Origin: VXNE01 sp965261535 | Lineage (GTDB): Bacteria > Pseudomonadota > Gammaproteobacteria > Pseudomonadales > Azotimanducaceae | Direction: 5' to 3' | Assembly: GCA_965261535.1 (NCBI GenBank) | Contig: OZ253469.1 | Span: 2,418,001-2,482,000 of the forward strand | DNA: 64,000 nucleotides | In this document: positions 42,711 through 51,266 of the stretch, piece after piece | How positions within the stretch are numbered: the stretch's first letter is position 1 | Layout: every line of letters begins with the position of its first letter | Made by a program: the position numbers and the translations under genes | The notes under the pieces: model-generated | The model's input: the letters and a program-made list of their open reading frames with translations, nothing else | Database searches by the model: none | Told to the model about the DNA's origin: nothing

Positions 42711-43310
42711 TCGCGGCTGTCGCGCGGCTGGTGGCTGAGCCTTGCTTTGGGAGACCCGATCCCGATAGGCGTTCGCGTCGGCAATAGGCGCATCGCGCGA
42801 GGTTCGCGCGGCGCGGCGCGGCGCGGCAACTCTCGGCGTTCGCTTACAGCGATTGCAGAGATTTGCCGATGCGGTGAACTTGCCGCCGGGTTCACAATTG
42901 CCGTCATGCTGCCGCGCGACCGCAACCCCGAAGGGACCCGGACTGACGCGCCGCCGCCGACGGGAATTGAGTTCGCGGTGGCGGCCATGCTACGGTCGCC
43001 CGACTTGCCGCCGACACCGGGACGAGATCGTTCGCTCACGACATTTTCCATAGATACGCTTGGAACGATCTTGACATAAAGGGCGCACTACCAAACGCCG
43101 ATTCGCGAATTCTTGCGGTGCCGCGGGTGGAGATCGGGAATCCTCTGGGAGCAATCCCGCTCGATGATCCAATCCGAGTTTTCCATGAGATGCCGGGGAT
43201 CGTCGATATACGCTGGCGGAACGGCCATGCCGGTGCTGGCGCAGCAGGGCCCGCTCTGCGGCACGACCTTGCCAAATGCGGATTTTAGATTGCTTCGGTC
43301 TGCGGGAAAG
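42711..43310 (+). repeat. Truncated fourth array unit and junction region
   Basis: 42711-43026 repeats the upstream half of a unit, including the promoter-like element at 42967-42996, and then stops at GACGAG. From 43027 to 43310 the sequence is unrelated; on the minus strand it holds a 46-codon frame (43088-43228, MAVPPAYIDDPRHLMENSDW) with no recognised homology. The junction is where the right direct-repeat block begins. Confidence 0.75.
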
Positions 43311-44078
43311 TCATGCGTCCGGGTCAATCCCCGACTTGCGGAGAAGGGATTCAAGTTGCTTCCGCAATTCGGCTTCTCGCGTCTCTGCGGCGCGACGCGC
43401 GTCCCGTTCCGCGCGCTGACGTTCCTCTGCCGCGCGCTGGCCTTCCTCTGCGGCGCGCTGGCGACCCTCCGCCGCTTCCCGAGCCATCGCCGACTCGCGG
43501 ACGGTTTCGAGCGCTTGCCCGGTCGCGGGGTGATGAAAACGCACCTGTCCCGCTTCCGCCCGCAAGTCGAACCCAAGGACGGCGCTGGGCAAGACCGGCT
43601 CGCCACGTCGCAGCCGCGCATGGATCGGCCGATAGCGGCCGCCTTGCAGGCGCAATCCCTGCAGCGGCGGCTGGAAGAACTCGCCCCTTGGATCGAAGCG
43701 CCAATACTCCCGCACCCCGAGTTGCTCGTACAGAACGCGCTTGCGTTCGCGATCCTGCTTCCAGGTGCTCCCCGAGGCGACCTCCAGCACGAAATCCGGA
43801 GCCTTGGGCTCCTCCCATAGCTTGTAGACCATCCTCGGGCGTTTCGCCGCGCCGAAGACGACGAAGACATCCGGCGCCACGGCTTTCGCCGGGTCGCCTT
43901 CCTCGTAGTAGATCAGCAGGTCGGCGGAAACGTAAACGTTTGGGCGATCCCGGTAGTACATGTCGAGAGTTTCGGACGCGTTGATTATCGCGACCCGCTG
44001 CCAGTCGTTCTCAGCCATGCGCCGACCGTCCGAACTGGGATAGCGGACATCTTCGCGAGGGATGGGGGTCGGCTTCAC
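43311..44078 (-). CDS. Uma2 family nuclease-like protein with coiled-coil tail, copy 7
   Basis: The 255-residue twin of copy 3 has the same start context (GTG at 44078 after AAGGA) and core (APDVFVVFGAAKRPRMVYKLWEEP, LEVASGSTWKQDRE). The coiled coil is two heptads shorter. Its stop codon differs (TGA rather than TAA). Confidence 0.85.
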   Translation of the reverse strand: MKPTPIPREDVRYPSSDGRRMAENDWQRVAIINASETLDMYYRDRPNVYVSADLLIYYEEGDPAKAVAPDVFVVFGAAKRPRMVYKLWEEPKAPDFVLEVASGSTWKQDRERKRVLYEQLGVREYWRFDPRGEFFQPPLQGLRLQGGRYRPIHARLRRGEPVLPSAVLGFDLRAEAGQVRFHHPATGQALETVRESAMAREAAEGRQRAAEEGQRAAEERQRAERDARRAAETREAELRKQLESLLRKSGIDPDA

Positions 44079-44542
44079 GGGCGTATCCTTCAAAGTGACG
44101 CGAGCGTGTTGCGCGTCGCGTTGCCGACAACCGTAGCATGTCCGCGCGGGCCTTCTCAAACAGCCTGCGCGAGCAACTGGACGGTGTTTCGTTTCGGTCC
44201 ATTCGGACGGTGCCGGGTTGTTGTTGTTTCAAGATTTCGCGAGCGTACCAGCCCGGCATCTGGTCAGAGAATGGGCGACATCGCCAAGTCGCGTAGGACA
44301 ATCGCGGCGATTGCGGTCGAAGCAGCGCGCGCCGATTGTGCGGCGGGAGAAGGAATTTTTGTGTCGGGGTGCAGCGCGGGTGGCCGCTGGGGGCGCTGCA
44401 CGTCGTCTACGCCGGAGCAACTGGGGTTTCCTCTGATTCACCTGCGCGGCAACGTCAACGCGCATTGAGTTCCGGCGCGTCGCCGTGCTACGGTCGCGGC
44501 GTTCGCTCCCCTCGTAGTAATGCCAACGCTGTGTTCGAGTTC
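44079..44542 (+). other. Divergent gap between Uma2 copy 7 and the AhpA-like gene
   Basis: No gene is assigned; the open frame from 44336 has no family match before 44543. It holds a promoter-like element (44465-44494). Most of the gap is duplicated in the left block. Confidence 0.6.
44465..44494 (+). promoter_or_regulatory. Conserved promoter-like element before the AhpA-like gene
   Basis: TTGAGT-N18-TACGGT, 49 bp before the likely start. The relic copy at 38958-38987 has TTGAGT but a degraded second box (TCCGGC). Confidence 0.55.
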
Positions 44543-45679
44543 ATGCAACGCGTACCAGCGACGGTGTGGGCGGCGATCGGCGGTTTTCTCGCCGCGTCGG
44601 CGGTGATTTTCGGAGTGGTCGATTACGTGCTGGAGCGGCGCGCCGACGTGCGTATGGACCTTTTCAGCGATGCGCTGGGAGCATTGGCAGCCGAACTGGC
44701 GGTCGAGCCCATGCTGCGGCCCAACTCCGTGGCGTTCAGCAACCTTGGTCACCGCATGACGGCGTTCGACGAAGTCGTCGGGTTCAGTTTGTACGCCGTC
44801 GATGATCGTGTGCTCGTGTTTGCGGGTCGCGATGCGAGCGATCCGGGGACAGTGCACTACACGCATGCCGTGACCGCGGACGACACGGTTGTGGGCTATG
44901 CGCGAGTCGTATTGGATCGGGAGCGATTTCGGCCGTCGCTAGCGGAGTTGATTTCCGTATCAGCGCCGTTTTGGCTGATTGCGCTGGCGGCAACTGTTGC
45001 TCTGATCATGTTGGGGCGCCGCATGGCGCGAACCGCAAACGGGCGCACCGCGCCTCGCGGTCGGGGCGAGGCGCGTGCTGGATTCGTGCTGGTGATAAAT
45101 CTGTTCGATCAGAACGTCCGGCGCGAGGAAAAAGGAGCGGTGCTCGGGCTGGCGCTGGAACGCGCGGATCATGTGGCCAACATATACGGCGGCAATGTGG
45201 AGCCGCTGCAGAGCACGGGAATCCTCGTGGTATTCGACGACATGGGGAGCAGCGACCGGTGCTTCGAAGTGCTTTGTGCCGCGCTATTGACCGCCAAGGT
45301 GATCGAACTTACCAATTTTCGACGCGCCGCGAGTTCGCGCCCGACGTTTCGCTACGGCCTGCACCGTTGTAGCGAGCCCGGCGCGGACGTGATCGTCGAC
45401 GGGTCCGAGGAGGTCCGAGAGGCGTTGCTTCTGTCCGCACTGGCCCCGGATCGGAAGCTTGCCGTCAGCGAAGAAGTGTTCGCCCGGCTCGACCGGCCGG
45501 ACAAGCTGGCAGCGGATATGGCGCCGCGCCGCGCCATGGACGCGTTGGCCGGAACCAGCCTGAGCGGATATCGTCTCGTCCACTCCGCGCTTGGTTCGTA
45601 CGGAACTGTGATAGAACGCCAGGCTCAGCTCTTTGCCGGACGGCGCCGTTCTTCCACTTCGAGGGCGGATACCCGCTGA
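44543..45679 (+). CDS. AhpA/Smp-like membrane protein with cyclase-like cytosolic domain
   Basis: The 378-residue protein has two membrane segments (VWAAIGGFLAASAVIFGVV, then FWLIALAATVALIML near residue 150) flanking a periplasmic domain (NLGHRMTAFDEVVGFSLYAVDDRVLVFAG), as in AhpA/YtjB. The cytosolic part (FVLVINLFDQNVRREEKGAVLGLAL to VVFDDMGSSDRCFE) looks like a nucleotidyl-cyclase fold but lacks the metal-binding Asp pair, so catalysis is unlikely. Its end overlaps the convergent parC by 55 bp. Start: ATG 44543, or GTG 44531. Confidence 0.7.
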   Translation: MQRVPATVWAAIGGFLAASAVIFGVVDYVLERRADVRMDLFSDALGALAAELAVEPMLRPNSVAFSNLGHRMTAFDEVVGFSLYAVDDRVLVFAGRDASDPGTVHYTHAVTADDTVVGYARVVLDRERFRPSLAELISVSAPFWLIALAATVALIMLGRRMARTANGRTAPRGRGEARAGFVLVINLFDQNVRREEKGAVLGLALERADHVANIYGGNVEPLQSTGILVVFDDMGSSDRCFEVLCAALLTAKVIELTNFRRAASSRPTFRYGLHRCSEPGADVIVDGSEEVREALLLSALAPDRKLAVSEEVFARLDRPDKLAADMAPRRAMDALAGTSLSGYRLVHSALGSYGTVIERQAQLFAGRRRSSTSRADTR

Positions 45680-47883
45680 AGGCCCCGCGGCAGCACGCGG
45701 CCGCGCCGCGCACGTTCGCCCATGTAGCCTTGAAGATTCTTGAACCGCAACTTCATCTGTCGTCCGCCGGCGCGCACGATCAGGAGTTGTTCCTTGCCGA
45801 TGGGGACGACGCCGGCCAGGAACTCCTCGCGGGCCTTCAGGGCGGCTGCAGGTATGTTGATGATCTTGTTGCCCTTGCCGCGCGTCAGTTCGGGCAAGTC
45901 GGCGATCGGGAACACGAGCAGGCGACCTTGGTTTGTCGCCGCGGCGACGTGGGTCTTGCCCGCGACCAGCGCTGGCGACATGACCTGGCTGTCCTTCGGC
46001 ACGGTCAGCACGCTCTTGCCCGCGCGGTTCTTCGTGGCCATTGCGCCCAGGGTTCCGATGAAACCATAGCCGGCGTCGGACGCGAGCAGGACCCTGGTAT
46101 CGGCCGACCCGATCAAGGTGCCGACGAAGCGCGCGCCTTCAGGCGGGTTCAAGCGACCGGTCAACGGTTCTCCCTGGCCTCGGGACGAGGGCAGCGTATG
46201 GGCGGCGACAGAGTAGCTGCGTCCGGTCGAGTCGAAGAACAGCAGCGTGTCGTTGGTGCGCCCGCGGGCGAAGGTGCAGAGTTCATCGCCGGCGCGATAG
46301 GACAAGGCATCGGCGTCGATTTCGTGGCCCTTGGCGGAGCGCACCCAGCCCTTTGTCGACAGGATGACGGTGATGGGTTCATTGGTGACGAGTTCCTCGG
46401 CCGCGAACTGGCGCGCCTCCTCGGCTTCGAGCAACTCGGAGCGACGCGCGTCGCCGAACTTCTCCGCGTCGGCGGAGAGTTCGTTCTTGATAAGCGTTTT
46501 GAGGCGGGAACTGGAACCGAGAATGCTTTCCAACCCGTCGCGTTCGTCGTTGAGGGAGCTTCGCTCATCCTGTAGCGCGTTTTCTTCAAGCTTGGCCAGT
46601 TGACGCAACCGAAGGTCCAGAATGGCGGTCGTTTGCTCCGACGTCAGTTCGAACCGAGCCATGAGCTGCGCCCGGGGGTCGTCTTCCTCCCGGATGATCC
46701 GAATTACCTCGTCGAGGTTGAAAAACGCCTTGAGCAGGCCGTCGACGATGTGCAGTCGGGCATCGATCTGATCCCGACGGTAGGTGAGGCGCCGGCGCAC
46801 GGTAATACGACGGAACTTGAGCCACTCCGCGAGCAGCGCCTTGAGTCCATGTACCCTGGGCCTGTGGTCGAGGCCGATGACATTGAAATTGATCCGGTAG
46901 CTGCGTTCGAGGTCGGTCGAAGCGAACAGGTGGCTCATGAGGCGCTCGACATCGACCCGGTTCGAACGCGGCACGATGACGACGCGCGTCGGACTCTCGT
47001 GGTCGGATTCGTCCCGCACGTCCACCAGCATCGGCAACCGGCGGGCGTGCATCTGCTGCGCGATTTGCTCCACGATCTTGGACGAGGATGTCTGATAGGG
47101 AAGTGCGTCGACCACGATCTCGCCGTTCTCCAGCGTGTAGCGCGCGCGAGCGCGAACCGAGCCGCGCCCGGTCTCGTACGCCGCGAGTAACTCTTCCGGC
47201 GGCGTGATGATGAGCGCCTGGGACGGGAAGTCCGGTCCCCTGATGTGTTCCATCAAGTCCCGATCGGTGGCATCCGGCTCGTCGAGCAGGCGGATGCAGG
47301 CGCCCACGACTTCCCGCAGATTGTGTGGCAGGACATCGGTCGCCATGCCGACTGCGATCCCGGTGCTGCCGTTTAACAACAGCACCGGAACGCGCGCGGG
47401 CAGTTGCTTGGGCTCGTCGACCGTGCCATCGAAGTTTGGAACGAAATCCACGGTGCCCTGGCCGACCTCGGACAGCAGCAGTTCGGCGTATTTCGACAGC
47501 CGGGCCTCGGTGTAGCGCTGGGCCGCGAAGGACTTGGGATCGTCCGGAGCGCCCCAGTTGCCCTGCCCTTCGATCAGCGGATAGCGCAGAGAGAATGACT
47601 GCGCCATGAGCGCCATGGCTTCATAGCAGGCGATTTCGCCATGCGGATGGAAGCGCCCCAACACTTCGCCCACCGTACGGGCAGATTTCGCGAACTTCGC
47701 CTGGGGCGTCAATCCGAGCCGCGACATCGCATATACGATGCGCCGCTGGACGGGCTTCAAGCCGTCTCCGCAATGCGGCAGGGCGCGGTCGTTGATGACG
47801 TACATCGAATAGTCGAGGTACGCCTTCTCCGTGTATTGCCAGAGCGGAACCGTTTCGATGCCGTTGGCGGTGTCCGTCGTCAT
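45625..47883 (-). CDS. parC: DNA topoisomerase IV subunit A
   Basis: The 752-residue subunit cuts and rejoins DNA for decatenation. The winged-helix region has GLKPVQRRIVYAM and HPHGEIACYEAM; the quinolone region includes the Ser-like position before the acidic residue, and the catalytic Tyr lies in AAQRYTEARLSKYA. A degenerate C-terminal beta-pinwheel ends in AGGRQMKLRFKNL. Start ATG at 47883, overlapping the parE stop (ATGA). Confidence 0.96.
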   Translation of the reverse strand: MTTDTANGIETVPLWQYTEKAYLDYSMYVINDRALPHCGDGLKPVQRRIVYAMSRLGLTPQAKFAKSARTVGEVLGRFHPHGEIACYEAMALMAQSFSLRYPLIEGQGNWGAPDDPKSFAAQRYTEARLSKYAELLLSEVGQGTVDFVPNFDGTVDEPKQLPARVPVLLLNGSTGIAVGMATDVLPHNLREVVGACIRLLDEPDATDRDLMEHIRGPDFPSQALIITPPEELLAAYETGRGSVRARARYTLENGEIVVDALPYQTSSSKIVEQIAQQMHARRLPMLVDVRDESDHESPTRVVIVPRSNRVDVERLMSHLFASTDLERSYRINFNVIGLDHRPRVHGLKALLAEWLKFRRITVRRRLTYRRDQIDARLHIVDGLLKAFFNLDEVIRIIREEDDPRAQLMARFELTSEQTTAILDLRLRQLAKLEENALQDERSSLNDERDGLESILGSSSRLKTLIKNELSADAEKFGDARRSELLEAEEARQFAAEELVTNEPITVILSTKGWVRSAKGHEIDADALSYRAGDELCTFARGRTNDTLLFFDSTGRSYSVAAHTLPSSRGQGEPLTGRLNPPEGARFVGTLIGSADTRVLLASDAGYGFIGTLGAMATKNRAGKSVLTVPKDSQVMSPALVAGKTHVAAATNQGRLLVFPIADLPELTRGKGNKIINIPAAALKAREEFLAGVVPIGKEQLLIVRAGGRQMKLRFKNLQGYMGERARRGRVLPRGLQRVSALEVEERRRPAKS

Positions 47884-49778
47884 GCGATCACCGCTTGATC
47901 GCCCTTCGCTTGAAGCCATTCTCGCCTGTCCGCCGCGCGTTTCTTCGCGAGCAGCATGTCCATCATTTCCAGGGTTTTCTGTTTAGAGCCGATGGACATC
48001 TGCACCAGCCGCCGGCTGTCCGGCGCCATCGTCGTTTCGCGCAGTTGCATGGGATTCATCTCGCCCAGCCCCTTGAACCGCTGCACCACCGGGTTGCCGC
48101 GCTTTTTCTCCGCAACTATGCGATCGAGCAGGCCCTGTCGCTCTTCATCGTCGATGGCGTAGAAGACTTCCTTGCCGATGTCGATGCGGTATAGCGGAGG
48201 CATGGCGACGTATACGTGGCCGGCTTCGACCAGTGCCGGAAAGTGTCTCAGGAACAGCGCGCACAACAGGGTCGCGATGTGGGCGCCATCGGAATCCGCG
48301 TCCGCGAGGATGCACACCTTGGCGTAGCGCAAACCTTCGAGGTTCTCGGACCCGGGCTCCACGCCGATGGCGAGCGAGATATCGTGCACTTCCTGCGATC
48401 CGAGCACCTGGCTGGCGTCGACTTCCCAGGTATTGAGTATTTTGCCCTTCAATGGCAGGACGGCCTGGTATTCGCGATCGCGCGCCTGCTTGGCGGAACC
48501 GCCGGCGGAGTCGCCCTCAACCAGGAACAGTTCGGCCTGCGCGGGATCCGGGTTCGAACAGTCGGTCAGCTTGCCCGGCAATGCGGGACCAGACAGAACC
48601 TTTTTCCGGGCGACCGTCTTGCTCGCTTGCAATCGCTTTTGGGCGTTGGCGATCGCCAGTTCCGCGAGTTTCGAACCCTCTTGCGGGTTTTCGTTCAGCC
48701 AAAGGCTGAAAGCGTCCTTGGCCACGCCGCCGACGAAAGCGGCTGCCCGGCGAGAGGACAACCGCTCCTTGGTCTGGCCGCTGAACTGCGGCTCGGCCAG
48801 CTTGGCCGACAACACGTAGGCGCACCGATCCCAGAGGTCGTCGGGGGCGAGTTTCAGATTGCGTGGAAGCATGTCGCGAAATTCGCAGAACTCCCTCAGC
48901 GCTTCGATCAGGCCGCTGCGGAGGCCGTTCACATGCGTGCCCCCCAGCGGGGTCGGCACGAGGTTGACATAGCTCTCGGCCACGAGCGGGTCCTTCCCGG
49001 GGACCCACTGCAGGGCCCAGTCCACAGCCTCCTCGCTGCCTTTGGCGCTGTGTACGAATGGCTGGGCCAGGACGGGGTCGTCGGCCAGCAACGAACCGCC
49101 GAGATATTCCGCCAGCCCGGACTCGTACAGCCAGGTCTCTGTCGAGGTCTGTCCCAGCTCTTCTTCCACCGTCAGGCTCACGCGAAGCCCCGGACACAGC
49201 ACCGCCTTCGCGCGCAGGACATGCCGCAGTTTGGCCAGGCCGAAAGTGGGCGTGTCGAAATACACCGGGTTCGGCTTGAAGACGATGCGCGTGCCGGTGT
49301 TGCGCTTGCCGACGGAGCCGACGGTCTCGAGGGTTGTCACGGGGTCGCCGTTTTCGAACCGCTGGGAGTACACGCCGCCGTCCCGCTTGACTTCGACTTC
49401 GAGCGAGCTCGACAGCGCGTTCACCACCGATACGCCGACGCCGTGCAGGCCGCCCGAGAAACTGTAGTTCTTTCTGTCGAACTTCCCGCCGGCGTGGAGT
49501 TTGGTCAGTATGAGTTCGACGCCCGTGAGCTTGTGCTCCGGATGCACATCCACGGGCATGCCGCGGCCGTCGTCGAGGACCTCGACGGACCCGTCGGCGA
49601 ACAGCGTGACCTCGACTTCGGTGGCGTAGCCGCTGATGACTTCGTCGACCGAGTTGTCCACAACCTCCATCACCATGTGGTCCGGGCGCGTGGTGTCCGT
49701 GTACATGCCGGGGCGACGGCGTACCGGATCCAGCCCGGACAGCACCTGAATTGATTCGGCGGAATAGCTATTCGGCAT
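47880..49778 (-). CDS. parE: DNA topoisomerase IV subunit B
   Basis: The 632-residue ATPase subunit has the GHKL motifs (VDNSVDEVISG, DDGRGMPVDVH, SGGLHGVGVSVVNALS) and the TOPRIM region (ELFLVEGDSAGGSAKQARDREYQ, DADSDGAHI). It begins MPNSYSAESIQVLSGLDPVRRRPGMY. It overlaps the cpdA end by 11 bp, so cpdA, parE and parC probably form one operon, as in several gammaproteobacteria. Confidence 0.96.
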   Translation of the reverse strand: MPNSYSAESIQVLSGLDPVRRRPGMYTDTTRPDHMVMEVVDNSVDEVISGYATEVEVTLFADGSVEVLDDGRGMPVDVHPEHKLTGVELILTKLHAGGKFDRKNYSFSGGLHGVGVSVVNALSSSLEVEVKRDGGVYSQRFENGDPVTTLETVGSVGKRNTGTRIVFKPNPVYFDTPTFGLAKLRHVLRAKAVLCPGLRVSLTVEEELGQTSTETWLYESGLAEYLGGSLLADDPVLAQPFVHSAKGSEEAVDWALQWVPGKDPLVAESYVNLVPTPLGGTHVNGLRSGLIEALREFCEFRDMLPRNLKLAPDDLWDRCAYVLSAKLAEPQFSGQTKERLSSRRAAAFVGGVAKDAFSLWLNENPQEGSKLAELAIANAQKRLQASKTVARKKVLSGPALPGKLTDCSNPDPAQAELFLVEGDSAGGSAKQARDREYQAVLPLKGKILNTWEVDASQVLGSQEVHDISLAIGVEPGSENLEGLRYAKVCILADADSDGAHIATLLCALFLRHFPALVEAGHVYVAMPPLYRIDIGKEVFYAIDDEERQGLLDRIVAEKKRGNPVVQRFKGLGEMNPMQLRETTMAPDSRRLVQMSIGSKQKTLEMMDMLLAKKRAADRREWLQAKGDQAVIA

Positions 49779-50502
49779 TGAGACGGGCAATCCGGGTTTC
49801 GAAGTTGCCGGACTCAAGCAGTTCGAGCCAGCGATATCCCGGGGCGGCATCGTCGATCAGGGATTCGGCGTTGCCAGACGCGTATTGGAAACAGGTGGAT
49901 GGCGTGGCGAGGATTCGGATATTTCCCGCGAACGCGTCGAATGGCTGATGAATGTGGCCGCAGACGTAGGCGCGCACGCAATCGTGGGCATTGAGCAGCG
50001 CCGTGAACTCGTCGCCGTTGACGATGCGGTGCGCGTCGAATCTTGGCGAGCCGATATCGATCGGGCAGTGATGCCCGACCACGAGAACATCGCCGGCGGC
50101 GGTGGCCAGTTCCGCCTCCAGCCGGCGCAATTCGTCCTCGCCGACTTGGCCCTCCACGTGGTCCTCGATATGGGTGTCGACACCGATGATGTCCCATCCG
50201 GCCGCGCTGTGGCGGGTGCGAGAAAGGATCGCGTCAAAGGGATCTCGCTGGTCGTGATTGCCCGGCACGCACAAACAGGGGCCTTCGTAGCGTGACGCGA
50301 TCGTGTCGCGAAACCGTTGATAGACGGTTTCGGTGGCCGCTTCGGCGATATCTCCGGTCGCCAGCACCACGTCGGGAACGACTTCGGCGAGGGCCTGGTC
50401 AAGCACAGCTTCCAGGGAATTTTGGGTGTTCACCCCCTGCATCGTGTCGCGGGGCGAGTCAAGCAGATGCGTATCGGTTATCTGCAATACAGTTAGACCC
50501 AT
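49768..50502 (-). CDS. cpdA: 3',5'-cyclic-AMP phosphodiesterase CpdA
   Basis: The 244-residue metallophosphoesterase has all class III motifs: DTHL (with LQITDTHLL), GDIAE, GNHD, GHH and GHIHQ. CpdA hydrolyses cAMP and sets CRP activity. Its presence implies cAMP signalling in this organism, relevant to the CRP-type sites between 26.9 and 36.1 kb. It overlaps parE and follows the DUF1249 gene with no gap, the same order as in E. coli. Confidence 0.93.
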   Translation of the reverse strand: MGLTVLQITDTHLLDSPRDTMQGVNTQNSLEAVLDQALAEVVPDVVLATGDIAEAATETVYQRFRDTIASRYEGPCLCVPGNHDQRDPFDAILSRTRHSAAGWDIIGVDTHIEDHVEGQVGEDELRRLEAELATAAGDVLVVGHHCPIDIGSPRFDAHRIVNGDEFTALLNAHDCVRAYVCGHIHQPFDAFAGNIRILATPSTCFQYASGNAESLIDDAAPGYRWLELLESGNFETRIARLNAE

Positions 50503-51003
50503 TTACGCTTGTAGAGTAGCCCTCATTCCATCGAACCGATCCGCGGGAGCGGGCTGTTCAAGAGAGATGCCGTGCGCAACGCACATGCGTAGAAATTCGC
50601 CCAGGAACCGATTGATCTGCACCTTTTCGTCCGGGTGCCGCATTTGCCGGTTCGGATACCCGTACACCGCCTGGAACCTGCGTTGGTCCTGAAAGGCGAT
50701 CACTTCCGCCGACCTCGCGTCGTGATACAAGCGAACCCCGAGCCGCGTTTCCGGCACGTCCGCTGCCTGTTCTCGCGCGTTTTCCTGGCTCAGTTCGATC
50801 ACTGTCGTGTATTTGTGGCGCGCGACAACCCGGAGAATCACGCGTGGCTCGCTCTCGCCGAGCACCATGGCGAAAACGCTTCGGTCGCCCTCGGCGAGCA
50901 TCGGCAAAAGGCGCATGAGGCGCGCATAGTTCGCCTCGCACTCGGCCATGTGCGCCTTGAGATCGATGCTGTAGCGTTTTCGTCCCACTTTCTGCACAAC
51001 CAA
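50503..51003 (-). CDS. DUF1249 family protein (YqiB-like)
   Basis: The 166-residue protein matches the DUF1249 pattern: CEANYARLMRLLP, RVVARHKYTTVIELSQ, RLYHDARSAEVIAFQDQRRFQAVYGYPN and DEKVQINRFLGEFL. Its role is unknown; it usually sits between nudF and cpdA, as in E. coli yqiB. The start is TTG at 51003 or GTG at 50997. No nudF is present upstream, where the tolC control region lies. Confidence 0.88.
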   Translation of the reverse strand: MVVQKVGRKRYSIDLKAHMAECEANYARLMRLLPMLAEGDRSVFAMVLGESEPRVILRVVARHKYTTVIELSQENAREQAADVPETRLGVRLYHDARSAEVIAFQDQRRFQAVYGYPNRQMRHPDEKVQINRFLGEFLRMCVAHGISLEQPAPADRFDGMRATLQA

Positions 51004-51114
51004 ACAACCAATATCGCCAATTCTGCCGCCAAACGTGATTTGTGCCGCGCACGATCATCACGCGTGAATTTAACCAGGAGCCGAGCGACGAGAAAAACCT
51101 CCTGCTTCGTACAA

Positions 51115-51137
51115 GAGCATTGTACAAGACATTGCTC
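51115..51137. promoter_or_regulatory. Imperfect palindrome between DUF1249 and tolC
   Basis: GAGCATTGTACAAGACATTGCTC: GAGCA/TGCTC and TGT/ACA arms with a 5-nt centre. GTACAAGA also repeats directly (51109, 51122). A plausible operator for the divergent genes; no matching regulator gene is seen. Confidence 0.35.
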
Positions 51138-51266
51138 GGGGACTTTTCATGGGAAAACGTCTGTCAGCGGGAAACATTCGGCGTGGGAGAATCCGCCGAG
51201 TGTCGGAACGGTTTTTGGTAGACTGCGCCGCGCCTCTCGGGGTGGCATCGGAAGCGGAGAGAATCC

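Larger units (their letters stand above)
43311..44840. repeat. Large direct repeat, right block
   Basis: Counterpart of 37875-39316. This block continues into an intact AhpA-like gene, so it is likely the ancestral arrangement and the left block the truncated copy. Confidence 0.85.

Noticed and set aside
39668..43026. The Uma2 array as a CRISPR or integron cassette array
   Set aside because: Units are over 1 kb, contain full genes and have no attC or spacer structure.
43088..43228. A 46-codon minus-strand frame as a gene
   Set aside because: There is no Shine-Dalgarno and no recognised family, and it lies at a rearrangement junction. It is mentioned only in the junction entry.
48216..49754. 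A 512-codon plus-strand frame over parE
   Set aside because: Antisense shadow of parE; no start context and no known pattern.
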